This document shows positions 1 through 5,907 of a DNA stretch of 8,439 nt, in pieces. The stretch's first letter is position 1. Every line of letters begins with the position of its first letter. The stretch covers positions 1-8,439 of the forward strand of contig CAMYKF010000146.1 in NCBI GenBank assembly GCA_947258905.1, in the 5' to 3' direction. Made by a program: the position numbers and the translations under genes. Source of the stretch: an uncultured Pirellulaceae bacterium (GTDB taxonomy: Bacteria > Planctomycetota > Planctomycetia > Pirellulales > Pirellulaceae). The notes beneath the pieces are model-generated. The model was not told the origin of the DNA. It made no database searches and saw nothing but the letters and a program-made list of their open reading frames with translations.

Positions 1-117
1 TGATCATCGAGGATCAAAGCACCTGATTCAAATTGCCACCGTCCCCGCGAACTCGCATGCTCGTTCGCGACCCTCCCACAAGGGGCTCTTAGTCGAAATT
101 AGTGGCCAAGTTTTCTC

Positions 118-322
118 ACCCTCTCCTGTGGGGAGGGTCGCAATCCCGATTTATCGGGATGCGGGGAGGGGTCCTGGTTTTGTATGCTCGAAAAAGAGTG
201 AACCCTCCCCGGTCGCTCCGCTCCCGACCCTCTCTGGCAGCTCTGGCAGGGAGGGTGACTCCCGGCGCTCCGGGATCTCCGGCCTTCTCCCGGTGCGCCG
301 CGATTCTCCCCGGCAGGGGAGT
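118..322. repeat. Chain of C-rich/G-rich hairpins in a gene-free region
   Basis: Positions 1-332 contain no credible gene. From 118 the DNA is a succession of inverted repeats. A 9-bp stem with a 3-nt loop lies at 118-126/130-138 (one T-G wobble). A perfect 8-bp stem with a TT loop lies at 143-150/153-160. A 10-bp stem lies at 227-236/247-256 and contains a tandem 9-bp duplication (ctctggcag at 232-240 and 241-249). A 6-bp stem with a 4-nt loop lies at 260-265/270-275, and a perfect 6-bp stem lies at 306-311/316-321. The arms reuse the same ccctc/gaggg module. This style resembles the dispersed intergenic repeats of planctomycete genomes, but that is recollection and copy number cannot be tested here. 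The last stem lies 12 bases past the lipoprotein stop and has no T-tract. Positions 1-117 show nothing I can name. Confidence 0.6.
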
Positions 323-332
323 AGGCAAGTGA

Positions 333-833
333 TTAGTCGTCCGAGGGATCGACGACGATGTCAAACGACTGTCCTTCTTCGTCCTTGACATTCAACTTGA
401 TATCCGTGGAATTGGCTTTCACGTACTTGCTGTGAAAGCGGCGTAGCGTCGGTTCGGGATCACGCGACGTACGAATCGCCTTGATGTCCTCGAGAATCAC
501 AAAGCATGATCCGACCGCCGAACCCGGCTTGTCCTTGTCACCGTTGTAGTACAGCACAAATTTGCCCGAGGCGTCGGTTTCGCCGATGCCGGGACTGCCC
601 AACACGCCTTGTTCGGGATCGGGCAGGAAACTGACCTTGATTCCGTCGAGCGGATTACCGTCAACGTCCTTGATCGTGCCGGAAACTTCGGTTAGCGGCG
701 GAGCCTTGACACCTCCGCACCCGGCAACCATCAACAGACCAATGAGACAACAACTGCAGACTACGTAGCGTGAAAGCCAAAACGAAAACTGGGCGTTCAA
801 AACTGAATTCCTGTAATTCCTGGACAATGACAT
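333..833 (-). CDS. Small lipoprotein with carboxypeptidase regulatory-like (beta-sandwich) fold
   Basis: A predicted lipoprotein of 166 residues from the ATG at 833. Residues 23-38 form a hydrophobic signal segment ending in a lipobox V-A-G-C with the lipidated cysteine at 39, followed by GG. The mature part has the pattern of carboxypeptidase regulatory-like domains: VSGTIKDVDGNPLDGIKVSF at about 50-69, then ETDASGKFVL at about 85-94, strands closed by an Asp/Gly turn. Proteins like this commonly lie directly downstream of DUF1559 genes in planctomycetes, as here; their function is unknown and an envelope role is inferred. A TTG 15 bases upstream (848) keeps the frame open but falls in the T-tract of the upstream terminator, so the ATG is preferred. 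No clear Shine-Dalgarno site is seen. The upstream terminator suggests separate or read-through transcription. Confidence 0.85.
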   Translation of the reverse strand: MSLSRNYRNSVLNAQFSFWLSRYVVCSCCLIGLLMVAGCGGVKAPPLTEVSGTIKDVDGNPLDGIKVSFLPDPEQGVLGSPGIGETDASGKFVLYYNGDKDKPGSAVGSCFVILEDIKAIRTSRDPEPTLRRFHSKYVKANSTDIKLNVKDEEGQSFDIVVDPSDD

Positions 834-842
834 TGGCGACAG

Positions 843-874
843 AAACAAATAAAGGCGGCCGCCAGGCGACCGCC
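843..874 (-). terminator. Rho-independent terminator of the DUF1559 gene
   Basis: Read on the minus strand, a 9-bp stem GGCGGTCGC/GCGGCCGCC (one T-G wobble) with a 3-nt loop CTG (plus positions 854-874) is followed by TTTATTTGTTT (843-853). It starts 25 bases beyond the DUF1559 stop codon and ends 10 bases before the lipoprotein ATG. It should end or attenuate transcription between the two genes. Confidence 0.8.
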
Positions 875-899
875 ATCCTGGTCGATTCAGAGGGTCTGG

Positions 900-1991
900 T
901 TAACGCAGTGCATCAGCCGAGATGACTTCCTGACCGGACCGCGTGCTGAGATTCTGGTAAGTCACCAGATCGATAAAGTTGGAAATGAACCGCGTTGATC
1001 CATCGGTGAAGCAAAAATTGGCTCCGGCCGGGTGGCCACTGCCAAAGGCGTTCAGACGGAAATCGAGAAATTCCCAATCATCGGTGGCGTCCTCAGGCAG
1101 CGTGTAGTTCAGCGGAACCCGGGTGCTGGCAAATACATGCGTGGTTCCATTGCCGCCACCGATCCAGCCCCAGGCACCGTACTTCTTCAACGGATAGCGG
1201 GCTTTCGGAGTCGAGCTGTTTTCATGCAGCACGTCATCGAAGACTGGATCAAAGTGATATCGCTCGCCAAACAGGAACGTGTTCGACATCCCATCCACGA
1301 CATCGCGGTCCTTGCATGGTTTGGCATTTTCGGTGAGGTTGACCAGCCAGGAACCGGGCTTGGATCCCGGACCGGTCATAAAGAACATGCCATCGTCCTG
1401 CATACCGCTGCTGCGGAAGTAAGAAGAAAACGTTCCGCCATTGGCGACGTAACTGGTAATGGCGTGCCAGCCTTGCGAATATCCCCGGCTGTCCCAGTCC
1501 AGCAGCACCGGACCGTCATCAATGATGTCCGACGGGCATTGATACATGGCAACGACGGTTGCCGAGGGTGCGTTGTCGGTCATGGCACCCGTCTCATCCA
1601 GCGTGTTCGACTTGGCATCGTCTGCTGACAGATTGAAATTCCATTGATCGTACAGGTTGTCCTGCTCGATGAATGGCAGCAACCGCTGGTGTACGGTGAA
1701 GCCGAAATACTTCAGGTCGTAGGGCGCGCCGGAATCGGGCGGCAACGTGGCAGTGGTGTCTTCATCGTTGGTGTAAAGACCATCGGGAAATTTGCGAAAC
1801 GAAGACAGGTAGTTCTGCGAGGCCAGACCCATTTGCCGAATGTTGTTGGAACATTCGGCGCGGCGAGCCGACTCGCGCACCTGCTGGACGGCCGGCAACA
1901 GCATGCCCACCAGAATGCCGATGATCGCAATGACCACCAGCAACTCAACCAGCGTAAACGCAGATTGACGTCGAGTGTGAATTGAAAGCAT
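900..1991 (-). CDS. DUF1559 protein with prepilin-type N-terminus and H-X9-DG motif
   Basis: A 363-residue protein of the large planctomycete DUF1559 family. The N-terminus is a type IV pilin-like class III signal: a short basic leader (R7, R8), then FTLVELLVVIAIIGILVGML at 12-31. Cleavage and methylation by a prepilin peptidase are expected between A11 and F12, with the conserved Glu at mature position 5 (E16). The helix continues as LLPAVQQVRESARR. Near the C-terminus H320 is followed nine residues later by D330-G331, the H-X9-DG processing-associated motif. The family is presumed exported and membrane-anchored as a pseudopilin, but its role is not established, and genomes typically carry many paralogues. 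The ATG at 1991 is supported by AAGGAG (minus strand, plus positions 1999-2004) with a 7-base spacer. The gene has its own terminator downstream and lies upstream of a lipoprotein. Confidence 0.95.
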   Translation of the reverse strand: MLSIHTRRQSAFTLVELLVVIAIIGILVGMLLPAVQQVRESARRAECSNNIRQMGLASQNYLSSFRKFPDGLYTNDEDTTATLPPDSGAPYDLKYFGFTVHQRLLPFIEQDNLYDQWNFNLSADDAKSNTLDETGAMTDNAPSATVVAMYQCPSDIIDDGPVLLDWDSRGYSQGWHAITSYVANGGTFSSYFRSSGMQDDGMFFMTGPGSKPGSWLVNLTENAKPCKDRDVVDGMSNTFLFGERYHFDPVFDDVLHENSSTPKARYPLKKYGAWGWIGGGNGTTHVFASTRVPLNYTLPEDATDDWEFLDFRLNAFGSGHPAGANFCFTDGSTRFISNFIDLVTYQNLSTRSGQEVISADALR

Positions 1992-2051
1992 CAGAAGACT
2001 CCTTGCTCCTGCAGGAAAGCGATGACATATGTGGAGAAGACGACTAGTAAA

Positions 2052-2080
2052 AATCTATTCCACAAGACCCGCATTTGCAA
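2052..2080 (-). promoter_or_regulatory. Candidate sigma70-type promoter of the DUF1559 gene
   Basis: On the minus strand, TTGCAA (plus 2075-2080, 4 of 6 matches to the -35 consensus) and TAGATT (plus 2052-2057, 4 of 6 to the -10 consensus) are 17 bases apart, in the gap between the upstream gene's terminator and the DUF1559 start. Directly upstream of the -35 lies a palindrome GGCTTG-G-CAAGCC (2081-2093), which could be an operator or chance. Each half matches weakly, so this is only a candidate. Confidence 0.3.
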
Positions 2081-2102
2081 GGCTTGGCAAGCCCCGAAGC
2101 GT

Positions 2103-2124
2103 AAAAACGGAATGAAGATTCCGT
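2103..2124 (-). terminator. Rho-independent terminator of the STN-like protein gene
   Basis: On the minus strand, a perfect 7-bp stem ACGGAAT/ATTCCGT with a 4-nt loop CTTC (plus 2107-2124) runs directly into TTTT (2103-2106). It begins 27 bases after the TAA of the upstream gene (2152). The stem is short but the T-run is directly adjacent. It separates that gene from the DUF1559 unit. Confidence 0.7.
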
Positions 2125-2151
2125 GACAATTATGCGATAAAAAGCGGCTCT

Positions 2152-3372
2152 TTAACGGTCTCGGTCGCGAATCAGCAAACGGTCGTCGTCCAGCTCATAC
2201 TCAAGTTCGGTATTACGTAATACCCGATCCACCAGTTCTTCCCAGGTTACGCCCGAAACCGTTATGTCAACGCGCTCAATCAGAGCCTCGCGCAACGCCG
2301 GATCGTACTGCAATTCAACCTGCAGTTTGTCCGCAGCTGCCTTGAGAATGTTCTCCAGCGAATTGGCAATACGACCACTCACGATCAGGGTTCCCTGGCG
2401 TGGATTGCCGGCTCCCGGCGAGGAAGCGAATTGAAGGGAATCGTAGTATTTCCTGAGTTCATACAACTGCATGGCCGAACCCCGAGCCACCAGCATGTTC
2501 CCGCGTTCAACTATCGAGACATCAGGGAATCTGCCAGCCAACTGCTCCATCGTCGACCGCCGATTCCGGGTGGCCACGCGATAACGCAATTCGCCTTCGG
2601 CCGGGGAAGGTACTCTAGCCAGCCGCAAGCCCGGCCCGTTCTGCGCCTCCGCAAATTCGATCCACAAGTCAAATCCGTACACCAGCATGATCAATCGCTC
2701 GACGACTCGCATCGGCGGGAGAGTGGTATCCGCCCAGACGTCGTGAGGCAAATCGCCATCACACGGCATGTCCAGTTCCTCGAGTTCCCGTTGCAGCAAT
2801 TCGCCGGGGTGACTCAATCGCGGAATCGACCAAGCGCGACTACTCAACAATCGGCGCCGTAAGTTTTCTTCCAGTTGATTGACCTGCTCCAGCAGCTGCG
2901 TGTGCACAACCCCCAATTCGGCGACTTGCTGGAGCGGTCCAATCCACGCCACATCACCCATCCAGTACACGCCGCAATCGGCCTGTTCAGCAATTTGATA
3001 AAGCACTTCACCCAGTGGAACATTCTCGGCGGTGAATTCCACAGGCCGGTTGGGATCGACGCGGCGGTCCAGAAAGATAGCGATTCGCCGCGTATTCGCG
3101 AGGTTGCGTAACGAATTGCCCAGTTCGGCGGAGGACCAGGAGAGTGTGATGGGTCGTTTGAGTTGCTCCTGCAAGTCCTTGCCGGAAAACGGTCCCGTCC
3201 GAGCTTGCTGGGCAACGACATCAGTTGTCAAGGTGTTCGAAATGATCAGTGCCATCACACATATCCAGCAGCTGGCGCGTAAGCAATTACCCTTACGCTC
3301 GCCGCGTACTGTGCCAGCCCGCTCGCCTGCCCGTTTTATGTCTTCAACCGCAATCGTCATATCCGCTACCAT
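2152..3372 (-). CDS. Exported protein with two STN/secretin-N-like segments, unknown function
   Basis: 406 residues from the ATG at 3372. A long basic N-region precedes a hydrophobic stretch at about 34-50 and a plausible signal peptidase site VVA|QQ near 54, so export is likely. Residues 75-145 (PITLSWSSAELGNSLRNLA, then a VEFTAENVPLGEVLYQIAEQ segment and a final strand) have the alternating strand-helix pattern of STN domains, small modules found at the N-termini of secretins and TonB receptors. A second copy of similar pattern is at 327-402 (TLIVSG, ITVSGVTWEELVDRVLR, DDDRLLIRD). A possible short coiled coil lies at 157-175. There is no secretin pore or TonB barrel, so this is a stand-alone STN-like protein. 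The frame is open to a GTG at 3414, and another ATG lies at 3360; no start has a clear Shine-Dalgarno site. Domain assignment is by pattern only. Confidence 0.8.
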   Translation of the reverse strand: MVADMTIAVEDIKRAGERAGTVRGERKGNCLRASCWICVMALIISNTLTTDVVAQQARTGPFSGKDLQEQLKRPITLSWSSAELGNSLRNLANTRRIAIFLDRRVDPNRPVEFTAENVPLGEVLYQIAEQADCGVYWMGDVAWIGPLQQVAELGVVHTQLLEQVNQLEENLRRRLLSSRAWSIPRLSHPGELLQRELEELDMPCDGDLPHDVWADTTLPPMRVVERLIMLVYGFDLWIEFAEAQNGPGLRLARVPSPAEGELRYRVATRNRRSTMEQLAGRFPDVSIVERGNMLVARGSAMQLYELRKYYDSLQFASSPGAGNPRQGTLIVSGRIANSLENILKAAADKLQVELQYDPALREALIERVDITVSGVTWEELVDRVLRNTELEYELDDDRLLIRDRDR

Positions 3373-3480
3373 TTGAAACGCCAGGTGCGAATCACGCCAC
3401 GTAACGGGATTCACGACACCGATTCCATTTCATTATCATTGTTTTCGGACAGGCGGGCAACTAAACTCGAACGAGGTTCA

Positions 3481-3508
3481 GCGTCTTCGCCAACGCGTCT
3501 TCGCCAAC
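3481..3508. repeat. Perfect 14-bp tandem duplication in the divergent intergenic region
   Basis: The unit gcgtcttcgccaac occurs twice without a gap (3481-3494, 3495-3508), followed by a partial caacg. It lies between the divergent starts of the STN-like gene and the HEAT/TPR gene, 67 bases upstream of the latter's ATG. It may be a simple slippage duplication or two binding sites. Confidence 0.85.
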
Positions 3509-3575
3509 CAACGTTGATTGCATTTTCTGATTACTCATTCATCTCATTCATCATTGCTGATCAACTGCGACGAAC

Positions 3576-4235
3576 ATGTTTGACGAAACTTCAAAACGAC
3601 CTTTGCTGGATGAGTACTATCAACGTTTCCTGCAAAGTGAGGACTCGGCCGATTTCATTTTCGGCGTCTCACAACATTACTCGCTGGCCAGTCTGGAATT
3701 GCTGGCCCGCAGCGGACAACGCATTACGCGTCGGGCGTCAATTCTGGCTTTGGGATTCCTCGGCGATTATTCCGTAAACCATGTGCTGGGTCAGTCACTT
3801 ACCGACAATGACCGCGGCGTTCGTTTGCTGGCCGATCACGGGATTCGCCAGTTGTGGTTTCGCATCGGCAAGCCGAATCTGGAAATCGGCTTGCGCCAGA
3901 TCGTGCGGCTGAATCGTCAACACCGATTTGCCTGTGCCACGGATCTGTCCTCTGACTTGATTAAAATCAACCCGGACATCGCCGAAGCCTGGAACCAGCG
4001 TGCGATCTCTTCCTACAACCTGGAAGATTACTGGCAGGCCATCGAGGATTGCCGTCGAGCACTGGAATTGAATCCGTGGCATTTCCTGGCAGCGCTGGGA
4101 TCCGCCAACTGTCACCTGGAACTTGGCAACGTCTACGAAGCGCTCAACGATTTCCGACTGTCTCTGGAAATCAATCCTGATCTGGAAATGGTGCGCAGCC
4201 AAATCGATCAGTTGCAGCGGATTGTCGAAGGCTAG
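3576..4235 (+). CDS. HEAT-like / tetratricopeptide repeat protein
   Basis: 219 residues, no signal peptide, predicted cytoplasmic. Residues about 38-97 are alpha-helical and HEAT-like (RRASILALGFLGDYSVNHVL, then DNDRGVRLLADHGIRQLW). After a degenerate helical pair at 104-133, two good TPR units follow: 133-167 (AEAWNQRAISSYNLEDYWQA, ending ALELNP) and 167-201 (FLAALGSANCHLELGNVYEA, ending SLEINP). TPRs are protein-protein interaction scaffolds; the partner is unknown. The ATG at 3576 is the first good start and has no clear Shine-Dalgarno site. It is divergent from the STN-like gene and is followed by a 288-bp spacer, so it appears to be a single-gene unit. Confidence 0.85.
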   Translation: MFDETSKRPLLDEYYQRFLQSEDSADFIFGVSQHYSLASLELLARSGQRITRRASILALGFLGDYSVNHVLGQSLTDNDRGVRLLADHGIRQLWFRIGKPNLEIGLRQIVRLNRQHRFACATDLSSDLIKINPDIAEAWNQRAISSYNLEDYWQAIEDCRRALELNPWHFLAALGSANCHLELGNVYEALNDFRLSLEINPDLEMVRSQIDQLQRIVEG

Positions 4236-4272
4236 TGGTTCAGGGCCAGTTCTCGTTTAACCGCGTTTACCC

Positions 4273-4411
4273 GCAATCCGGCTACCTCGCGCCGCAGAGC
4301 CGAACTCCATTCGACTCGTAGCCGAAGTGGCAACACTTCGGGTGATCCAGGCGAGGACCGGCCCGAATTCTTGCGAATCCGGCTCCTCGCGCTGCAGACC
4401 TGCCTAACTCC
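4273..4411. repeat. Structured intergenic repeat element with paired direct repeats
   Basis: This lies in the gene-free spacer 4236-4523. Two related copies occur exactly 100 bp apart: 4273-4298 (gcaatccggctacctcgcgc then cgcaga) and 4373-4398 (gcgaatccggctcctcgcgc then tgcaga), differing by two single-base indels and one substitution, with weaker similarity on to about 4308 and 4411. The arm GCGAGGACCGG at 4351-4361 can pair with CCGGCTCCTCGC at 4379-4390 with one bulge. Between the two copies lies a perfect hairpin (separate entry). The organisation suggests a REP- or MITE-like non-coding repeat; no transposase is present. Confidence 0.6.
4322..4341. repeat. Perfect 8-bp hairpin with GCAA tetraloop (REP-like)
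   Basis: CCGAAGTG (4322-4329), loop GCAA (4330-4333), CACTTCGG (4334-4341). On the plus strand the loop is of the GNRA class, which is stable in RNA. It sits between the two direct repeats and has no T-tract, so it is not a normal terminator. Confidence 0.7.
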
Positions 4412-4452
4412 CGCCTTTCACATTGGCAATCCGTCGCTGTACATCCACCTGC

Positions 4453-4465
4453 ATACGATTCGTAT
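4453..4465. promoter_or_regulatory. Palindrome upstream of the small membrane protein gene
   Basis: ATACGA-T-TCGTAT is a perfect 6-1-6 palindrome, 58 bases upstream of the ATG at 4524. Position and symmetry would suit a dimeric regulator, but no matching regulator is in the window and this may be chance. Confidence 0.25.
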
Positions 4466-4523
4466 TCCCCTGGCCAGCCGCTCTGGTAACAATGAATACA
4501 GTCGCTTAATTTAAAGGACCAAA

Positions 4524-4823
4524 ATGATCGAGCAGGATATTTTCGTCGGCGTCGTGGCCCTGTGCACCGGATTGTTTATTGTCGCGTCGGCAATCGTGGA
4601 CGCGGCATGGTTCAATCGCTTCTGGCTGTCGCGTCGCGTGGCGAACATCAGTAATCAGTCCGTATCCCGGATCGTTGTGGGAGCGGTTGGGGCAGTTTGC
4701 GCGGTGCTGGGTGTCCTGTTGATTCTCGGCTTCTTTTCCAGCGAATCCCGCAAGAGCAAGGACCTCGAGTCGCACAGCGACTGGTCCTCCAGCCACCCCG
4801 GCGCGCTGGTGTACAGGCTTTAG
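4524..4823 (+). CDS. Small two-helix membrane protein, possibly Imm17-like
   Basis: 99 residues with two hydrophobic helices: about 6-28 (FVGVVALCTGLFIVASAIVD) and 49-71 (RIVVGAVGAVCAVLGVLLIL), joined by a basic loop around WLSRRVANIS. Size, helix pair, the N-terminal GLF and the R-I-x-x-G-x-x-G pattern at the second helix recall the Imm17 family of small membrane proteins, named from polymorphic toxin systems, but the match is from memory and no toxin gene is adjacent. The start is well supported: AAAGGA at 4513-4518, 5 bases before the ATG. The tail after residue 72 is hydrophilic and is encoded by repeat-like palindromic DNA (4760-4826) that also supplies the TAG stop, so the ancestral C-terminus may have been shorter. 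Confidence 0.75.
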   Translation: MIEQDIFVGVVALCTGLFIVASAIVDAAWFNRFWLSRRVANISNQSVSRIVVGAVGAVCAVLGVLLILGFFSSESRKSKDLESHSDWSSSHPGALVYRL

Positions 4824-4826
4824 CCA
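4760..4826. repeat. Palindromic repeat-like DNA at the 3' end of the small membrane protein gene
   Basis: GGACC (4760-4764), a 3-base bulge, AGTCGC (4768-4773), loop ACA, GCGACT (4777-4782) and GGTCC (4783-4787) form an 11-bp stem. Further on, GGCTTTAGCC at 4817-4826 is a 4-2-4 palindrome containing the TAG stop codon. A mobile or dispersed repeat origin is suspected from style alone. A further 6-bp stem with a GTGA loop lies at 4859-4874 in the gap between the convergent genes; neither has a T-tract. Confidence 0.4.
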
Positions 4827-4941
4827 GCTCCGCGACGGTGATACGCACAACCGAAGCAAATCTCGTGAGAGATTCGACCGGGCAAGCGAGTCTCGAGCCC
4901 TTCGCTGTTTCACGACTTTGGCTACGCACGCGACGATCCAC

Positions 4942-5493
4942 CTATTCGTGCAACACCCGAAACAGGCTCAAGCCCAGCACGATGGAGGGAATGATGGCGT
5001 GAACCAAAACCTGCTTGACCAGTTGCCACTGGACCTCGCCAAACGTTTTGTTGATCTGCCGTCGTTCGTCCTGAAACATCCGCGATGCGGGACCTCGCGA
5101 ACCAGTAAAGCCTTGATTGGCAAAGGCTGATTTGTTCATGTCAAACGCTTTCATCTGCAGACTTCTCACTTCGTTGACCTGAAACACCAGGTACAGCCAG
5201 GTCCCGATCAGCGCAACGACACTGATCACGGAAAAACTCGCCGCCAGCACATCGGGCCACGGTCGGTCGCGGTTTTGCCGCACCAGTTGCAGCCACGCGG
5301 CAATGAATTGAATGATCCCCGAGACGAGGCAGCCCACAGCCACGATTCCCGCGATGATTCCAAACACGATCATGCCGGCAAAGAGACTCGTAAAACGATT
5401 GCCGGCCGGATTGTTGGCGAAGGGCGCATCCCTGCCAAACTCAAAAATGCTGCTGCACAGCAAAAAGGCCAGGAATGAAAACAGGATCAGCAA
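4942..5493 (-). CDS. Multi-pass membrane protein; probable 3' part of a frameshifted zinc-ribbon membrane gene
   Basis: 183 residues with hydrophobic segments at about 2-17, 38-69 (long enough for a hairpin or two helices), 82-106 and 159-179, with a basic/polar cytoplasmic-type loop at 107-157. No enzyme motif is seen. The only start in this frame before an upstream TGA is a weak TTG at 5493 without a convincing Shine-Dalgarno site, and it lies inside the preceding zinc-ribbon frame, which it overlaps by 53 bases. Skipping one base at 5494 joins the two frames into a single 304-residue protein whose first helix then begins naturally after KYSILRVLRH. I therefore read this as the C-terminal membrane domain of one gene spanning 4942-5857. 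A separate translationally coupled protein is the alternative. Confidence 0.7.
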   Translation of the reverse strand: MLILFSFLAFLLCSSIFEFGRDAPFANNPAGNRFTSLFAGMIVFGIIAGIVAVGCLVSGIIQFIAAWLQLVRQNRDRPWPDVLAASFSVISVVALIGTWLYLVFQVNEVRSLQMKAFDMNKSAFANQGFTGSRGPASRMFQDERRQINKTFGEVQWQLVKQVLVHAIIPSIVLGLSLFRVLHE

Positions 5494-5857
5494 AGTGCCG
5501 CAACACTCTCAATATGGAGTACTTCGAATAGCTGGCGGCGCCGCGCCGTTTGACAGCCAGGGGAGCGACAGCCGGTGTGACGGGCTGCTGCCAGGCCGTT
5601 GCAGGCGTCGCCAGGGGGTCTTGCCAGGTGGCGGGTGTTTGTCCGTATGGATCGACCGACAGCGGGTCGGCAACCGGAATCGCCGTCGGTACGCCTGGCT
5701 CGGCAGCGGGCTGAGCTTGCGATTGGTGCTCCTGGATATTGACCGATCCCAGTCGTACCTTGTTGCCGCACTTGCAGCGAATTTTCCTGCCACGCAATTC
5801 GTCATCGACGTTGGAATACGTCTTGCCGCAGTTCGGACAGGTAAAGTTAAAGGACAT
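5441..5857 (-). CDS. Zinc-ribbon protein with proline/alanine linker; probable 5' part of a frameshifted gene
   Basis: 138 residues as read in one frame. The N-terminus has a zinc ribbon: C7-P-N-C10 and C28-K-C30-G with the GKTY and ELRGRKIRCKCG pattern common in planctomycete proteins. Residues about 42-104 are a low-complexity linker rich in Pro, Ala, Gln and Thr. KRRGAASYSKYSILRVLRH (about 103-121) looks like the basic lead-in to a membrane helix, but after it this frame reads ADPVFIPGLF and stops at 5441, while the hydrophobic continuation is in the overlapping frame. The last 17 residues are probably out-of-frame sequence. The ATG at 5857 has GGAG 9 bases upstream; the TTG at 5866 abuts that site and is rejected. 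It is divergent from recQ. Confidence 0.75.
   Translation of the reverse strand: MSFNFTCPNCGKTYSNVDDELRGRKIRCKCGNKVRLGSVNIQEHQSQAQPAAEPGVPTAIPVADPLSVDPYGQTPATWQDPLATPATAWQQPVTPAVAPLAVKRRGAASYSKYSILRVLRHFADPVFIPGLFAVQQHF
5491..5497 (-). other. Inferred +1 frameshift junction between zinc-ribbon and membrane frames
   Basis: On the minus strand the junction reads CAC-T-TTG. The zinc-ribbon frame reads CAC TTT GCT; the membrane frame reads TTG CTG ATC. Omitting one T (5494) gives 121 + 183 = 304 residues without interruption. The membrane frame has a TGA about six codons upstream, so it cannot extend back in its own frame. This may be a mutation, an assembly error or, less likely, recoding. Confidence 0.55.
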
Positions 5858-5907
5858 TCGGACCAACTCCAGGGACGCAACCTTCGCATGACCGCTCCAT
5901 TTTAACC

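Noticed and set aside
102..391. Overlapping open frames of 76-91 codons on both strands
   Set aside because: They run through the hairpin array, have no ribosome site, and their translations are Arg/Pro/Gly-rich noise.
1032..1985. Plus-strand open frames (1032-1628 and 1644-1985) opposite the DUF1559 gene
   Set aside because: They lie wholly antisense to a confidently identified gene, have no recognisable domain, and follow from its codon composition.
2431..2862. Plus-strand frame of 143 codons opposite the STN-like gene
   Set aside because: Antisense shadow; the minus-strand frame has a signal peptide, domain-like repeats and a terminator.
4859..4874. Perfect 6-bp hairpin with GTGA loop considered as a bidirectional terminator between convergent genes
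   Set aside because: No T-tract on either strand and the stem is short.
5441..5497. Programmed frameshifting of the prfB type
   Set aside because: No stop codon at the shift point, no clear Shine-Dalgarno-like stimulator and no slippery heptamer; an indel is simpler, although not excluded.
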